Assembly (NCBI GenBank): GCA_963740525.1
Contig: CAVUEG010000005.1
Coordinates: 153,793-217,792 of the forward strand
Direction of reading: 5' to 3'
Length of the DNA: 64,000 nt
DNA from: CAVUEG01 sp963740525
GTDB taxonomy: Bacteria > Actinomycetota > Actinomycetes > Propionibacteriales > Nocardioidaceae
Shown: positions 35,621 through 45,809 of the stretch, piece by piece
Layout of the letters: each line of letters begins with the position of its first letter
How positions within the stretch are numbered: the stretch's first letter is position 1
The notes under the pieces: model-generated
Databases searched by the model: none
The model's input: the letters and a program-made list of their open reading frames with translations, nothing else
Told to the model about the DNA's origin: nothing
Position numbers and translations under genes: made by a program

Positions 35621-36379
35621 TCAGACGCGGGCGCGCACCGACCAGGCCGACGCGGTCACCTCGAACGGGACCGGGGACAGCATCTCCTCGCAGCGGACAC
35701 GGAGCCGCTCGCGGTCGTCGTCGTCGAGGCCGGCGACGTAGGTGCCGGCCGGTCCCACGCCGAAGGTGTACGGCTCCCACCACTCGTCGAACGTGTCGTA
35801 GCGGACGTGGACCGTGAGCACCGTCGACTCGATGTCGCGCAAGCCCGCGGTAGCGCACAGCTCCTCGAGCTGCCCTCCACGTGAGCCGACCAGACCGGAC
35901 TCGTCCTCGGCTCGTGGGTGCAGGTCGTGGACCGCTCGCCAGAAGGGTGACAGCGGACCGACCCCGCCGCCGTGGTCCCACACGCAGGCGGCGACCAGCC
36001 CGCGGGATCGCGTGACCCGTGCCATCTCCCGCATCCCGGCCGCAGGGTCGCTCATGAAGTGGACGACCAGCTGGGCCAGGGAGGCGTCGAAGGAGTCGTC
36101 GTCGAAGGGAAGCTGCTCCGCGACGGCGGCTCGGACGTCGACTCCGGGGAACCGCTCCTGCGCGGCCTCGACGAACGAGACCGACGGGTCGACCGCGACC
36201 ACCGCGTCCGGGCCGAGCCGCTGGACGAGAGGCGCCGTGAGCGCACCCGGACCGCACCCGACGTCGAGGGCACGTTGGCCCTGCTCCAGCAGGGCGAAGT
36301 CCGCGAACAGCTCACCCAGCGGCTCGGAGTAGCGGCCCATGAACCGGCCGTAGGCGTCGGCGCTCACGTTGAAGCTCAT
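35621..36379 (-). CDS. Class I SAM-dependent methyltransferase
   Basis: Protein of 252 residues with the Rossmann methyltransferase motif LDVGCGPGALTAPL near 39-52 and an acidic residue VAVDPS near 62. The substrate is not evident. It lies upstream of deoD with 42 bases between them, on the same strand. The short divergent gap to the M3 peptidase gene (53 bp) must hold both promoters. Confidence 0.9.
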   Translation of the reverse strand: MSFNVSADAYGRFMGRYSEPLGELFADFALLEQGQRALDVGCGPGALTAPLVQRLGPDAVVAVDPSVSFVEAAQERFPGVDVRAAVAEQLPFDDDSFDASLAQLVVHFMSDPAAGMREMARVTRSRGLVAACVWDHGGGVGPLSPFWRAVHDLHPRAEDESGLVGSRGGQLEELCATAGLRDIESTVLTVHVRYDTFDEWWEPYTFGVGPAGTYVAGLDDDDRERLRVRCEEMLSPVPFEVTASAWSVRARV

Positions 36380-36432
36380 GGCGCACTGTAGGCCCGGATC
36401 CCGCGTTCGGGACAGAGCAGTAGCCTGCCTGA

Positions 36433-38330
<1,898 letters not shown>

Positions 38331-38346
<16 letters not shown>

Positions 38347-39281
38347 GCGCCGACGCGCCCGACCGGCCGGACCGGCCGTTGCGCACGGTGCACATCGCGC
38401 TCAGCGAGCACCCGCACGACCGGATCGGGGAGCGTCGTACCGACGACGCTTGGCTCGCGGAGGTGTGGGCGGACCCGGCGACGCGGGTGCTCGTGCTGGC
38501 CGGGTCGAAGCTGCGCGTCGAGCGGCGTGACCAGCGCGACCACGTGGTCTGGGTTCCGCCGGACGGAGCGCCCGACGGGCGACGGGTGCTGCTCGGCGAG
38601 CGGAACGGAGTCGTGCACCTGGCGGTCCTCGCGGACCGGGAGCTGGCGGGCGACGACTCATGGGTGGTGCTGCGCCAGATCGTGCAGAGCCTCGAGACCG
38701 AGGACGCGCCGCTGGTGCTGCATGCGATCGGGCTGGCCGAGTGGCACCAGTCGCATCGGCACTGTCCTCGCTGCGGCGGGGTGCTCGAGTCCCGGCAGTC
38801 GGGGCACCAGCTGGAGTGCACCGAGTGCGGTCGTCAGCAGTTCCCGAGGACTGACCCGGCCGTGATCATGGTGGTCACCGACGGCGAGCCGCCGTACGAC
38901 CGGTGCCTGCTCGGACGCCAGGCTTCCTGGCCAGCCGGCCGCTACTCGACGCTCGCGGGGTTCGTCGAGCCGGGCGAGTCGCTCGAGGACGCCGTACGAC
39001 GGGAGGTGCTGGAGGAGGCCGGCATCCGCGTAGGCGAGGTCACCTACATCGGCAACCAGCCGTGGCCGTTCCCTGCCAGCCTGATGGTCGGCTTCACGGG
39101 GAAGGCCCTGACGACCGAGATCGCCGTGGACGGTGCCGAGATCGAGCACGCCCGCTGGTTCACCCGCGAGGAGATGCGCGCCGAGACCGACGCCGGCACC
39201 CTCGAGCTCCCCGGCGGCATCTCGATCTCCCGCTCCCTGGTCGAGGCCTGGTACGGCGGCCCGCTCTCCGGCCAGTGGTGA
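38331..39281 (+). CDS. nudC: NADH pyrophosphatase NudC
   Basis: Protein of 316 residues. A zinc ribbon (CPRCGG ... CTECGR, about 145-168) is followed by a Nudix box (GFVEPGESLEDAVRREVLEE) and the NudC-specific QPWPFPASLM motif. It hydrolyses NAD(H) to NMN and AMP and can remove NAD caps from RNA. The ATG is at 38331; a GTG at 38343 would give the four-base overlap common in this genome and is also possible. Confidence 0.94.
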
Positions 39282-39292
39282 CCGCCCCCACC

Positions 39293-39577
39293 GCTGACGC
39301 GGCGCATCTTGCCTTCAAAATCGCGCTGACGCGGCGCATCTTGCCTTCAGAATCGCGCTGACGCGGCGCATCTTGCCCCCCAAACCCCGCTGACGCGGCG
39401 CATCTTGCCTTCAGAATCGCGCTGACGCGGCGCATCTTGTCCGCGCTCCTGGCAGCGGTGTCTGCCCGGAGACGGGACCCGCTGAGCACGAGAGACAAAT
39501 GCGCCGCGTCGCCTGCTTTTCCAGGACAAGATGCGCCGCGTCAGCGTGAAAACGGGGGCAAGATGAGCCGCGTCAGG
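39293..39577. repeat. 32-bp tandem repeat with inverted copies
   Basis: Five direct copies with an exact 32-bp period start at 39293, 39325, 39357, 39389 and 39421. The shared core is GCTGACGCGGCGCATCTTG; the 13-base remainder is mostly CCTTCAGAATCGC. After a gap of about 57 bp come three inverted copies of the core (about 39496, 39527 and 39559), so the array as a whole can fold back on itself. It fills the gap between the convergent nudC and mrx1 genes and may act as a bidirectional terminator. Confidence 0.9.
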
Positions 39578-39578
39578 G

Positions 39579-39851
39579 TTAGCTGGCGAGGGAGGCGAGC
39601 TTGTCCTTGACCTGGCGCAGGCTGGGGTTGGTGTGGGCGAAGCCATCGCTGTAGAGCAGGGTCGGGACGGTCTGGTTCCCGCCGTTGACCTGCATCACCG
39701 TCACAGCGGCGGACTCGTCGCGCTCGATATCGACCACGTCGTAGGCGATGCCCTCGCGGTCGAGCTGCCCCTGGAGTCGATGGCAGTACCCGCACCACGG
39801 TGTGGTGAACATCGTGAACCGGGGGCCCGAGCCCTCTGGTGTGGCCGACAT
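39579..39851 (-). CDS. mrx1: Mycoredoxin (glutaredoxin-like)
   Basis: Protein of 90 residues with the thioredoxin fold and a CGYC active site (20-23) in TTPWCGYCHRL, and the conserved TVPTLLYSDG and TNPS motifs. Mycoredoxin reduces mixed disulfides with mycothiol in actinobacteria. In mycobacteria the same gene lies beside uvrD2 and nudC, as here. It is divergent from uvrD2 with a 90-bp gap. Confidence 0.94.
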   Translation of the reverse strand: MSATPEGSGPRFTMFTTPWCGYCHRLQGQLDREGIAYDVVDIERDESAAVTVMQVNGGNQTVPTLLYSDGFAHTNPSLRQVKDKLASLAS

Positions 39852-39941
39852 GACTGTCCCTTCTCGCGTCTAAGGTGGACGAGACCGGCGATGGTGCGCC
39901 GGTCTCTGTCTCTACAACCCCGACCCAGCGGAGTTTCTTCC

Positions 39942-42020
39942 ATGTCCCCAGCGCCAGGCCGCCCTGACTCCAGCGGGCCGACCGACGCCGAGATGCTCCT
40001 CGACGCACTCGACCCCGAGCAGCGCTCGGTCGCGGTGACCCTCCGCGGGCCTGTGCGCGTGCTGGCCGGAGCGGGCACCGGCAAGACCCGCGCGATCACC
40101 CACCGCATCGCGTACGGCGTGGCCACCGGCACCTACAACCCGTCCGAGGTCCTCGCGGTGACCTTCACCACACGAGCCGCGGGGGAGATGCGTGGTCGCC
40201 TCCGAGCCCTGGGCGCGGGCGGTGTGCAGGCCCGCACGTTCCACTCCGCGGCCCTGCGCCAGGTGCGGTACTTCTGGCCCAAGGTGTACGGCGGGGAGCC
40301 GCCCGCCCTGGTCGACTCCAAGCTCGGCATGCTGGCCCAGGCCGCCGGACGCAACCGGGTCGCCACCGACAAGTCCACGCTGCGCGACCTGGCCTCCGAG
40401 GTGGAGTGGGCCAAGGTCAGCAACGTCCGCCCCGACGACTACCCGCGCATCGCCTCGGCCCGCGGTCGTGAGGTGAGCGGGATCGACGTCGACACGGTCG
40501 CGCACGTGTTCGCGGCCTACGAAGACGTCAAGCGAGGCCAGGGACGCATGGACATGGAGGACGTCCTGCTCTGCGGGGCGGCGCTGCTGTCGGAGGACGA
40601 GCGGGTCGCCGCCCAGGTCCGTTCGCAGTACAAGTGGTTCGTCGTCGACGAGTTCCAGGACGTCAGCCCGATCCAGGCCACGCTCCTCGACCTCTGGCTC
40701 GGGGGGCGCGACGAGATCTGCGTGGTCGGCGACCCGTCGCAGACGATCTACTCCTTCGCGGGCGCCAACGCCTCCTACCTGCGGGACTTCCCCCGCAAGC
40801 ATGCGGGCACCACGTCGGTCGAGCTGGTCCGCAACTACCGCTCCACCCCCGAGGTCGTGACCGCCTCCAACGCCCTGCTCTCCGGCACCGCCAGCGCCGG
40901 GGTGCAGCTCCGCGCCCAGCGCGAGTCGGGGATCCCGGTGGCCTACCGCGAGCACGCCGACGAGGTCGCCGAGGCCGAGGCGGTCGCGATCCGCGTCGAC
41001 GAGCTTCGCAAGTCCGGGGTGCCGCTGCGCGAGATGGCGATCCTGTTCCGCATCAACGCCCAGTCGGAGGCGTTCGAGGACGCCCTGTCCTCACGCGGTC
41101 TCGCGTACGTCGTCCGCGGCGCGGCCAGGTTCTTCGAGCGGGCCGAGGTGCGCCAGGCCGTGACCATGCTGCGTGGAGCCGCCCGCGGAGGGGAGCGTTC
41201 CGGCGAGGGTCTGCTTCCTGACGTCAAGGGCGTCATGGCCGGGCTGGAGTGGTCCGAGAAGGCGCCGACCGGCCGAGGCAACCGTCGAGACCGCTGGGAG
41301 TCCCTGCAGGCCCTCGTCTCCCAGGCTGAGGAGTTCTCGGCCAGCCACGACGACGCCGACCTCGACGCCTTCGTCGACGAGCTCGACCGGCGGGCCGGCG
41401 AGCAGCACGCCCCGGTCGCCGAAGGGGTCACGCTGGCGACGCTCCACGCCGCCAAGGGACTCGAGTGGGACGCGGTCTTCCTGTGCGGGATGCAGGAGGG
41501 CTCGATGCCGATCGTGTACGCCGAGGGCGCCGAAGCCGTCGAGGAGGAGCGTCGACTGCTCTACGTGGGGATGACCCGCGCCCGCCAGGTGCTCGAGGTG
41601 TCGTGGAGCCTGTCTCGCAACCCGGGCGGCCGGGCGAGCCGCAAGCCGTCACGGTTTCTGGCCGGACTGCGTCCGGAGGTGTCCTCCGACCGGGCGAGGC
41701 CGACCGAGCGGCGGCGCAAGAAGGTCGCCGAGTGCCGGGTGTGCGGCAAGACGATGGACTCTGCGGCCGCCCGCAAGCTCGGCCACTGCGAGACCTGCGA
41801 GGTCGACTACGACGAGGCGCTGTTCGAGCGGCTGCGCGAGTGGCGTGCGGGTCGGGCGGCCGAGGACAGCGTGCCGGCGTACGTCGTCTTCACCGACAAG
41901 ACCCTGCAGGCGATCGCGGAGGTGCAGCCGACCGACCGCGACGGTCTGCTGCGGATCTCAGGCATCGGCGCGAGCAAGCTCGACAAGTACGGCGACGATG
42001 TCCTGGGCCTGCTGGTCTGA
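39942..42020 (+). CDS. uvrD2: UvrD2 superfamily 1 DNA helicase
   Basis: Protein of 692 residues. Walker A GAGTGKTR at 42-49, DEFQDVSPIQ near 238 and GDPSQTIYSF near 263 define the motor. Toward the C terminus a four-cysteine motif (CRVCGK ... CETCEV, near 600-620) and an HRDC domain (last 65 or so residues) are both present, the arrangement of mycobacterial UvrD2. It unwinds DNA in repair. The ATG at 39942 is preferred; the open frame continues upstream into the mrx1 region without meaning. Confidence 0.95.
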   Translation: MSPAPGRPDSSGPTDAEMLLDALDPEQRSVAVTLRGPVRVLAGAGTGKTRAITHRIAYGVATGTYNPSEVLAVTFTTRAAGEMRGRLRALGAGGVQARTFHSAALRQVRYFWPKVYGGEPPALVDSKLGMLAQAAGRNRVATDKSTLRDLASEVEWAKVSNVRPDDYPRIASARGREVSGIDVDTVAHVFAAYEDVKRGQGRMDMEDVLLCGAALLSEDERVAAQVRSQYKWFVVDEFQDVSPIQATLLDLWLGGRDEICVVGDPSQTIYSFAGANASYLRDFPRKHAGTTSVELVRNYRSTPEVVTASNALLSGTASAGVQLRAQRESGIPVAYREHADEVAEAEAVAIRVDELRKSGVPLREMAILFRINAQSEAFEDALSSRGLAYVVRGAARFFERAEVRQAVTMLRGAARGGERSGEGLLPDVKGVMAGLEWSEKAPTGRGNRRDRWESLQALVSQAEEFSASHDDADLDAFVDELDRRAGEQHAPVAEGVTLATLHAAKGLEWDAVFLCGMQEGSMPIVYAEGAEAVEEERRLLYVGMTRARQVLEVSWSLSRNPGGRASRKPSRFLAGLRPEVSSDRARPTERRRKKVAECRVCGKTMDSAAARKLGHCETCEVDYDEALFERLREWRAGRAAEDSVPAYVVFTDKTLQAIAEVQPTDRDGLLRISGIGASKLDKYGDDVLGLLV

Positions 42021-42084
42021 GCCGCCTCGGAGCGTCCCCACGTCTGACCACAGTTCCGGTCAATCTTTTTCGCGAAATACCCAG

Positions 42085-42122
42085 AAAATAGTTTGCCGCT
42101 TACATGGTGCGAGGGGTAACTT
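42085..42122 (+). promoter_or_regulatory. WhiB7-type autoregulated promoter
   Basis: A likely -35 TTGCCG (42093-42098) and -10 TAACTT (42117-42122) with 18-bp spacing. The bases directly upstream of the -35 are AT-rich (AAAATAGT, 42085-42092). WhiB7 is known to bind sigma factor and contact AT-rich DNA just upstream of the -35, so this is the expected layout of an autoregulated whiB7 promoter. Transcription would start near 42129, about 370 bases before whiB7. Confidence 0.7.
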
Positions 42123-42201
42123 TCTTCCACCGCACAAGACCAACGCGCATGACGGCCCTGACGACGCCGGCGCCCGAGATCACTGCAAGGAGGTGCACGA
42201 G

Positions 42202-42387
42202 ATGAGCAACAACACCTGGTTCGAGACGACTGGCTTCCAGTCGGCTATCGCCATGTCCGGCCACGGATCCGCCTTTGGCATGTCCCCGTGCGCCTACGAC
42301 GTCGTGGTGTCGACGCGCCTCCGTGGCACGGATGTCGCCATCGTCAAGGCCTTCCCGGGCTCTCACGCCTGGAGTCCGCCGATCTGA
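42202..42387 (+). CDS. Upstream ORF of the whiB7 leader (61 aa)
   Basis: A 61-codon reading frame in the whiB7 leader with a strong AAGGAGG Shine-Dalgarno eight bases before its ATG. The peptide is weakly hydrophobic in the middle and contains one cysteine; I do not recognise it. whiB7/wblC genes of other actinobacteria are controlled by an upstream ORF whose slowed translation prevents an intrinsic terminator from forming. This ORF ends 26 bases before the terminator hairpin at 42414-42455, which fits that role. It may instead be a functional small protein. Confidence 0.65.
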   Translation: MSNNTWFETTGFQSAIAMSGHGSAFGMSPCAYDVVVSTRLRGTDVAIVKAFPGSHAWSPPI

Positions 42388-42413
42388 GTCCCAACTCTCA
42401 CCGGCTACCTCCA

Positions 42414-42455
42414 GGCCGCGGAACCCGTACCCCGGGATCCGCGGTCTTTTTGTTT
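42414..42455 (+). terminator. Intrinsic terminator / attenuator before whiB7
   Basis: A GC-rich hairpin with arms CCGCGGA (42416-42422) and TCCGCGG (42438-42444), extended inward by CCCG/CGGG around a TACCC loop. The run TTTTTGTTT follows at 42447-42455. It lies between the upstream ORF and whiB7, so read-through into whiB7 must be regulated. This is the classical position of an attenuator. Confidence 0.85.
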
Positions 42456-42496
42456 CCCCAGCTACACCCAGCGATCAGGTCACAAGGAGGTGACAT

Positions 42497-42784
42497 ATGA
42501 GCATCAGCGTCCTCGACCACCGAGTGGCCAACCCAGAGGTCGACGAGTCGAAGCTGCCCTGCCGTACCAACGACGCAGAGCTGTTCTTCGCCGAGTCGCC
42601 GGCAGACGTGGAGCATGCCAAGGCACTGTGCGTGGACTGCCCGGTCCGCGCCGAGTGCCTCAGCGGGGCTCTCGAACGCCGCGAACCGTGGGGAGTCTGG
42701 GGCGGTGAGCTGTTCCTGCAAGGAGCGGTGATCCCCCGCAAACGCCCCCGGGGCCGCCCTCGCAAGAGCGAGGCAGCGGCCTGA
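42497..42784 (+). CDS. whiB7: Transcription factor WhiB7
   Basis: Protein of 95 residues. The four iron-sulfur cysteines are Cys22, Cys45, Cys48 and Cys54. The G[VI]WGG turn is EPWGVWGGE (63-71), and the C-terminal AT-hook RGRPRK (85-90) marks it as WhiB7 rather than another WhiB. WhiB7 switches on intrinsic antibiotic-resistance genes with the primary sigma factor. AAGGAGG precedes the ATG. Placement after uvrD2 is conserved in mycobacteria. Confidence 0.95.
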   Translation: MSISVLDHRVANPEVDESKLPCRTNDAELFFAESPADVEHAKALCVDCPVRAECLSGALERREPWGVWGGELFLQGAVIPRKRPRGRPRKSEAAA

Positions 42785-42861
42785 GGCAGCTCCCCGGGCC
42801 CACCAGGGAGCACGGGACCACACGGCATCGAACACGAGTCAAGCGAGAAGAGACACACACC

Positions 42862-43056
42862 ATGACCAATACCAAGATCCGGAGTACTGACATGAATCTC
42901 ATGTATGAGAACCTGGCCCGCTCACAGATGTCCGCGCGCCTGGGAGAGGCGCAGGAACTGCGACGTGGGCACCAGCTCGCGCTGTCTCGGCGGCTCTCCC
43001 GTCGAGCCGAGCGTGCCGCTGCACAGGCGCGTCTGGCGCTTGCCCGCACGCTCTGA
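42862..43056 (+). CDS. Small arginine-rich protein
   Basis: A 64-residue reading frame downstream of whiB7, with a weak GAGAAGAGA-type ribosome site. It is rich in Arg, Ala and Leu and likely helical, with a basic patch RRLSRRAER near 43-51. I do not recognise a family. It shares the interval between whiB7 and the strong terminator at 43134, so it may be co-transcribed with whiB7. Confidence 0.6.
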   Translation: MTNTKIRSTDMNLMYENLARSQMSARLGEAQELRRGHQLALSRRLSRRAERAAAQARLALARTL

Positions 43057-43133
43057 CGAGTGCTGGGTGGTCCACTTCCAGGGTGGGCGTTCAGCCTCCA
43101 GGTGACTGACACCTGATCGCGGGAAACACGAGG

Positions 43134-43171
43134 CCGGGCCTCGGTGGGAAAGAAATCCCACCGAGGCCCGG
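43134..43171. terminator. 16-bp perfect hairpin terminator
   Basis: A perfect 16-bp stem (arms 43134-43149 and 43156-43171, with the core CCTCGGTGGGA) and a six-base A-rich loop. A T-run is missing on both sides, but the stem is strong. It ends the whiB7 unit and lies 21 bases before the next small gene. Confidence 0.75.
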
Positions 43172-43192
43172 TCCGTTTCGTACGCTGGGGTG

Positions 43193-43354
43193 ATGATCAC
43201 CTGTGACTTCTGCGGCGCCACCGCCGAGGGGGACACGCCGCCACTGACCTGGGCGCTGTCGGTCGAGAACGGCCGGACCAAGCTGTTCTGCCCGGACTGC
43301 TCGCGCGCCAACGTGCGCGCAATGGAGTCCAAGCTCGACTCCGCCTGGTGGTGA
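43193..43354 (+). CDS. Small two-CxxC zinc-ribbon-like protein (53 aa)
   Basis: Protein of 53 residues beginning MITCDFCGA and containing a second pair FCPDC near residue 36, so two CxxC knuckles probably bind one zinc. The ending LDSAWW and PPLTWALSVENGR are, as I recall, conserved in small actinobacterial proteins of unknown function. It is convergent with the ABC1 kinase gene (58 bases apart). Function unknown. Confidence 0.8.
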   Translation: MITCDFCGATAEGDTPPLTWALSVENGRTKLFCPDCSRANVRAMESKLDSAWW

Positions 43355-43412
43355 CGGAGGGTCGCCCCCTCCCCGTCACTCAGCCGAGCAGTCCGCCGGT
43401 CAGTCCACCGGT

Positions 43413-44753
43413 TCAGTCCACCGGGTCGGCGAAGCCGGGCAGCGACTCGGTCAGCAGCGCCCGGAAGGGCGCGGACGCCTCGAGCTGGCAGAGCACGCCG
43501 ATCCCGCCGACCCACGTGCGGTGGATCAGCAGGTACGCCGGCGGCAGGTTGATCCGCAGGGTGAGGGTGTAGCCCGGCTGCCTCGGGTCGTTGATCCGGG
43601 TGAACTGGGTTCGCATCCACTCCCGTGAGAACCGGAAGCTCTCCGACTTGGCCGGCTCGACGAAGGGGGAGAGGTACTCCCGCAGCTCGGCCGGGTCGAT
43701 CTTGATGCCCGGCTTGACGAAACCCTCCTCGCGAAGCGCCGCGAGCACCTGGTCGTAGTCGTCGATCGAGGCGATCCGGATCAGCGACCCCATGGTCCGG
43801 GGCAGGGCCCGCTCGGGGAGCCGGGCGACCGCGCCGAAGTCCACGACCCCCAGGCCGCCGAGCTCGCCGGGGGCGCGGGGCAGGATCCGGAAGTTGCCGG
43901 GGTGCGGGTCGGCGTGCAGCATCCCGGTGCGCTCGGGGCCGGAGAACAGCCAGCGCACGTAGAGCGTGCCGTAGTGGTCGCGCTCCTCCTGGGTGCCGTC
44001 GGAGATCAGTCGGGCCAGCGACCCGGTGCTGTCCATCCACTCCGTGACCAGGACGGCCGCGGTGTTGTGGACGACGTCGGGTACGACGAAGTCCGGGTCG
44101 TCGCGGAACTCGGCGGCGAAGACGCGCTGCGCCTCGGCCTCGAGCCCGTAGTCCAGCTCTTCGGAGACCCGGGCCTGGAGCTCTTCGACGAGCGGCTTCA
44201 CGTCGATGCCCGGCAGCAGCACACTGAACGGGCGGGCCAGTCGAGAGATCTGGCGCAGGTCGGCGCGCAGTGCGTCCCCGGCACCGGGGTACTGGATCTT
44301 CACCGCGACCTCGCGCCCGTCGTGCCAGCGTCCCCGGTGCACCTGGCCGATCGAGGCGGCGGCCGCGGGGTTGTCGTCGAGCTCGACGAGCTGGTCACGC
44401 CAGCGGGGACCGAGCTCACGAGCGAGTACGCCGTGCACCGTGGCGGCGGTCATCGGCGGGGCCGAGTCCTGGAGCCGGGTGAGCTGCTCGCGGTACGGCC
44501 CGATCACGGCCTCAGGCAGGGCCGACTCGAAGATCGACAACGCCTGCCCCATCTTCATCGCGCCGCCCTTGAGATCTCCCAGGGTCCGGAAGATCTGCTC
44601 GGCGGTGCGTTGCTGCACGTCGCTGAGCACGGCCTCCGCGGGGGCGCCTCCGATGCGTCGGCCGACCCCCAACGCCTTGCGCCCGGCGAAGGCGACCGGC
44701 AGGGCCGCGAGCCTCGCCGTGCGGGCCGCCGTACGGCGGGGGAGGTCGGTCAT
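43413..44753 (-). CDS. ABC1/AarF/UbiB-family atypical kinase
   Basis: Protein of 446 residues. The ABC1-specific KxGQ motif reads LKGGAMKMGQALS near residue 60-72, the alanine-rich loop is AAAASIGQVH near 129, and catalytic motifs HADPHPGNF and VDFGA follow. The family comprises UbiB/COQ8-like ATPases associated with quinone and lipid homeostasis. The mycobacterial counterpart (Rv3197) also neighbours whiB7. Confidence 0.93.
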   Translation of the reverse strand: MTDLPRRTAARTARLAALPVAFAGRKALGVGRRIGGAPAEAVLSDVQQRTAEQIFRTLGDLKGGAMKMGQALSIFESALPEAVIGPYREQLTRLQDSAPPMTAATVHGVLARELGPRWRDQLVELDDNPAAAASIGQVHRGRWHDGREVAVKIQYPGAGDALRADLRQISRLARPFSVLLPGIDVKPLVEELQARVSEELDYGLEAEAQRVFAAEFRDDPDFVVPDVVHNTAAVLVTEWMDSTGSLARLISDGTQEERDHYGTLYVRWLFSGPERTGMLHADPHPGNFRILPRAPGELGGLGVVDFGAVARLPERALPRTMGSLIRIASIDDYDQVLAALREEGFVKPGIKIDPAELREYLSPFVEPAKSESFRFSREWMRTQFTRINDPRQPGYTLTLRINLPPAYLLIHRTWVGGIGVLCQLEASAPFRALLTESLPGFADPVD

Positions 44754-44763
44754 TCCCCCATTG

Positions 44764-45675
44764 TCACCCGGTGCGCCAACCGTTTGCGTCGGCCCCGTCG
44801 TCGGCCCCGTCGTCGGCCCAGCCGCAGCCGCAGGCCGGGTGCCTCAGCCAGGCCTGGTGCTCGACCTGGCTGAGGGCCGGATCCAGCCGGGTGGTCGCGG
44901 ACCAGGTGGAGGGCCGGCGTCCCTCGATGAGGGAGGTGAGGTCGCGGCTGAGCCAGGCCACGCCGAGCGCGGCCAGGAGGGCGTCGACCGGCTCGGGGAC
45001 CCCGTCGGCACGGTCGCTGCCGTCGCGCGCGGCGTACTGCGCGAGGACCAGCGGCCAGCCGGGGTCGGCGTCGATGTGGTGGGCGTCGAGGCAGCGCAGA
45101 CAGGCGGTCTGCCCCGGTTCCACGGTAGGCCCGACGGTCACGGTGCCGGCGACGACCCGGAGCATCGTGTGCGGGGTCGAGGCCCGCACCAGCGGGTCGA
45201 GCAGGGTCCGGTCGGGCTCCCCGACGCCGACCAGGGCGACCGTGCGGGGGGCGCGGTCGTCGAGGCCGATGCCGGCGAAGGTGAGCAGCCTGCGGCACTC
45301 CTGGGCCACTAGCGCGCCTGCGGGGCCACCGAACGAGGTGATGCCGACATGGGCGTCCCGGCGCTGGTCGAGCGTCCTTGCGGCGGTGTCTCCGTCGAGG
45401 GCGACCACGGCGGCGCGGTCGTGGCGCATGGTCGGCGGGAGTGTCGCGGGCAGCAGGCGATGTGCGGTGTCGGCGGCCTGGACGAGGCCCCGATCCCCCA
45501 GCTCGCGCACCAGGTCGTCGGCGTCGGTGGCCGACCCCTCGCCGAGACGGCGCAGCAGGGCGTCGGTCGGTTCCCCGGCGCTGAGCACCACGGCGCTGCG
45601 CGGGTCGAGGCCGATCTGCCAGGCCGACTCGTCACGGCGGATCACGTGGAGGCCCGGGCGCAGGAGGGAACGCAT
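44764..45675 (-). CDS. ThiF-like / TOMM-precursor-binding-like protein
   Basis: Protein of 303 residues from the ATG at 45675; an in-frame start at 45735 is possible. The part GQTACLRCLDAHH (CxxC) together with HPACGC near the C terminus form a probable zinc site, as in E1-like/ThiF cyclodehydratase partner proteins. The nucleotide-binding half is degenerate. Mycobacteria have a related protein next to the ABC1 kinase (Rv3196, from memory). No RiPP precursor or YcaO gene is visible, so a RiPP role is doubtful. Confidence 0.65.
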   Translation of the reverse strand: MRSLLRPGLHVIRRDESAWQIGLDPRSAVVLSAGEPTDALLRRLGEGSATDADDLVRELGDRGLVQAADTAHRLLPATLPPTMRHDRAAVVALDGDTAARTLDQRRDAHVGITSFGGPAGALVAQECRRLLTFAGIGLDDRAPRTVALVGVGEPDRTLLDPLVRASTPHTMLRVVAGTVTVGPTVEPGQTACLRCLDAHHIDADPGWPLVLAQYAARDGSDRADGVPEPVDALLAALGVAWLSRDLTSLIEGRRPSTWSATTRLDPALSQVEHQAWLRHPACGCGWADDGADDGADANGWRTG

Positions 45676-45756
45676 GCCTGGCAGCCTGCCAAATCCGGCG
45701 GCAGTACGGCGCCGCTCGTCCACAGGCCGCCACATCCGCGACCGGTGGAAATGCCG

Positions 45757-45788
45757 CGTGGCGGGACCCCGTCAGGGATCCCGCCACG
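45757..45788 (-). terminator. Hairpin terminator after the DUF5679 gene
   Basis: A perfect 10-bp stem (CGTGGCGGGA, 45757-45766; TCCCGCCACG, 45779-45788) with a 12-base loop, 22 bases past the stop codon of the minus-strand DUF5679 gene. No T-run is present. Confidence 0.6.
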
Positions 45789-45809
45789 TACGGACTTCGT
45801 CGGTTCGGC

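Noticed and set aside
39293..39440. CRISPR-like array (19-base core plus 13 bases, exact 32-bp period)
   Set aside because: The 13-base parts are nearly identical between copies rather than unique spacers, copies also occur inverted, and no cas gene is near.
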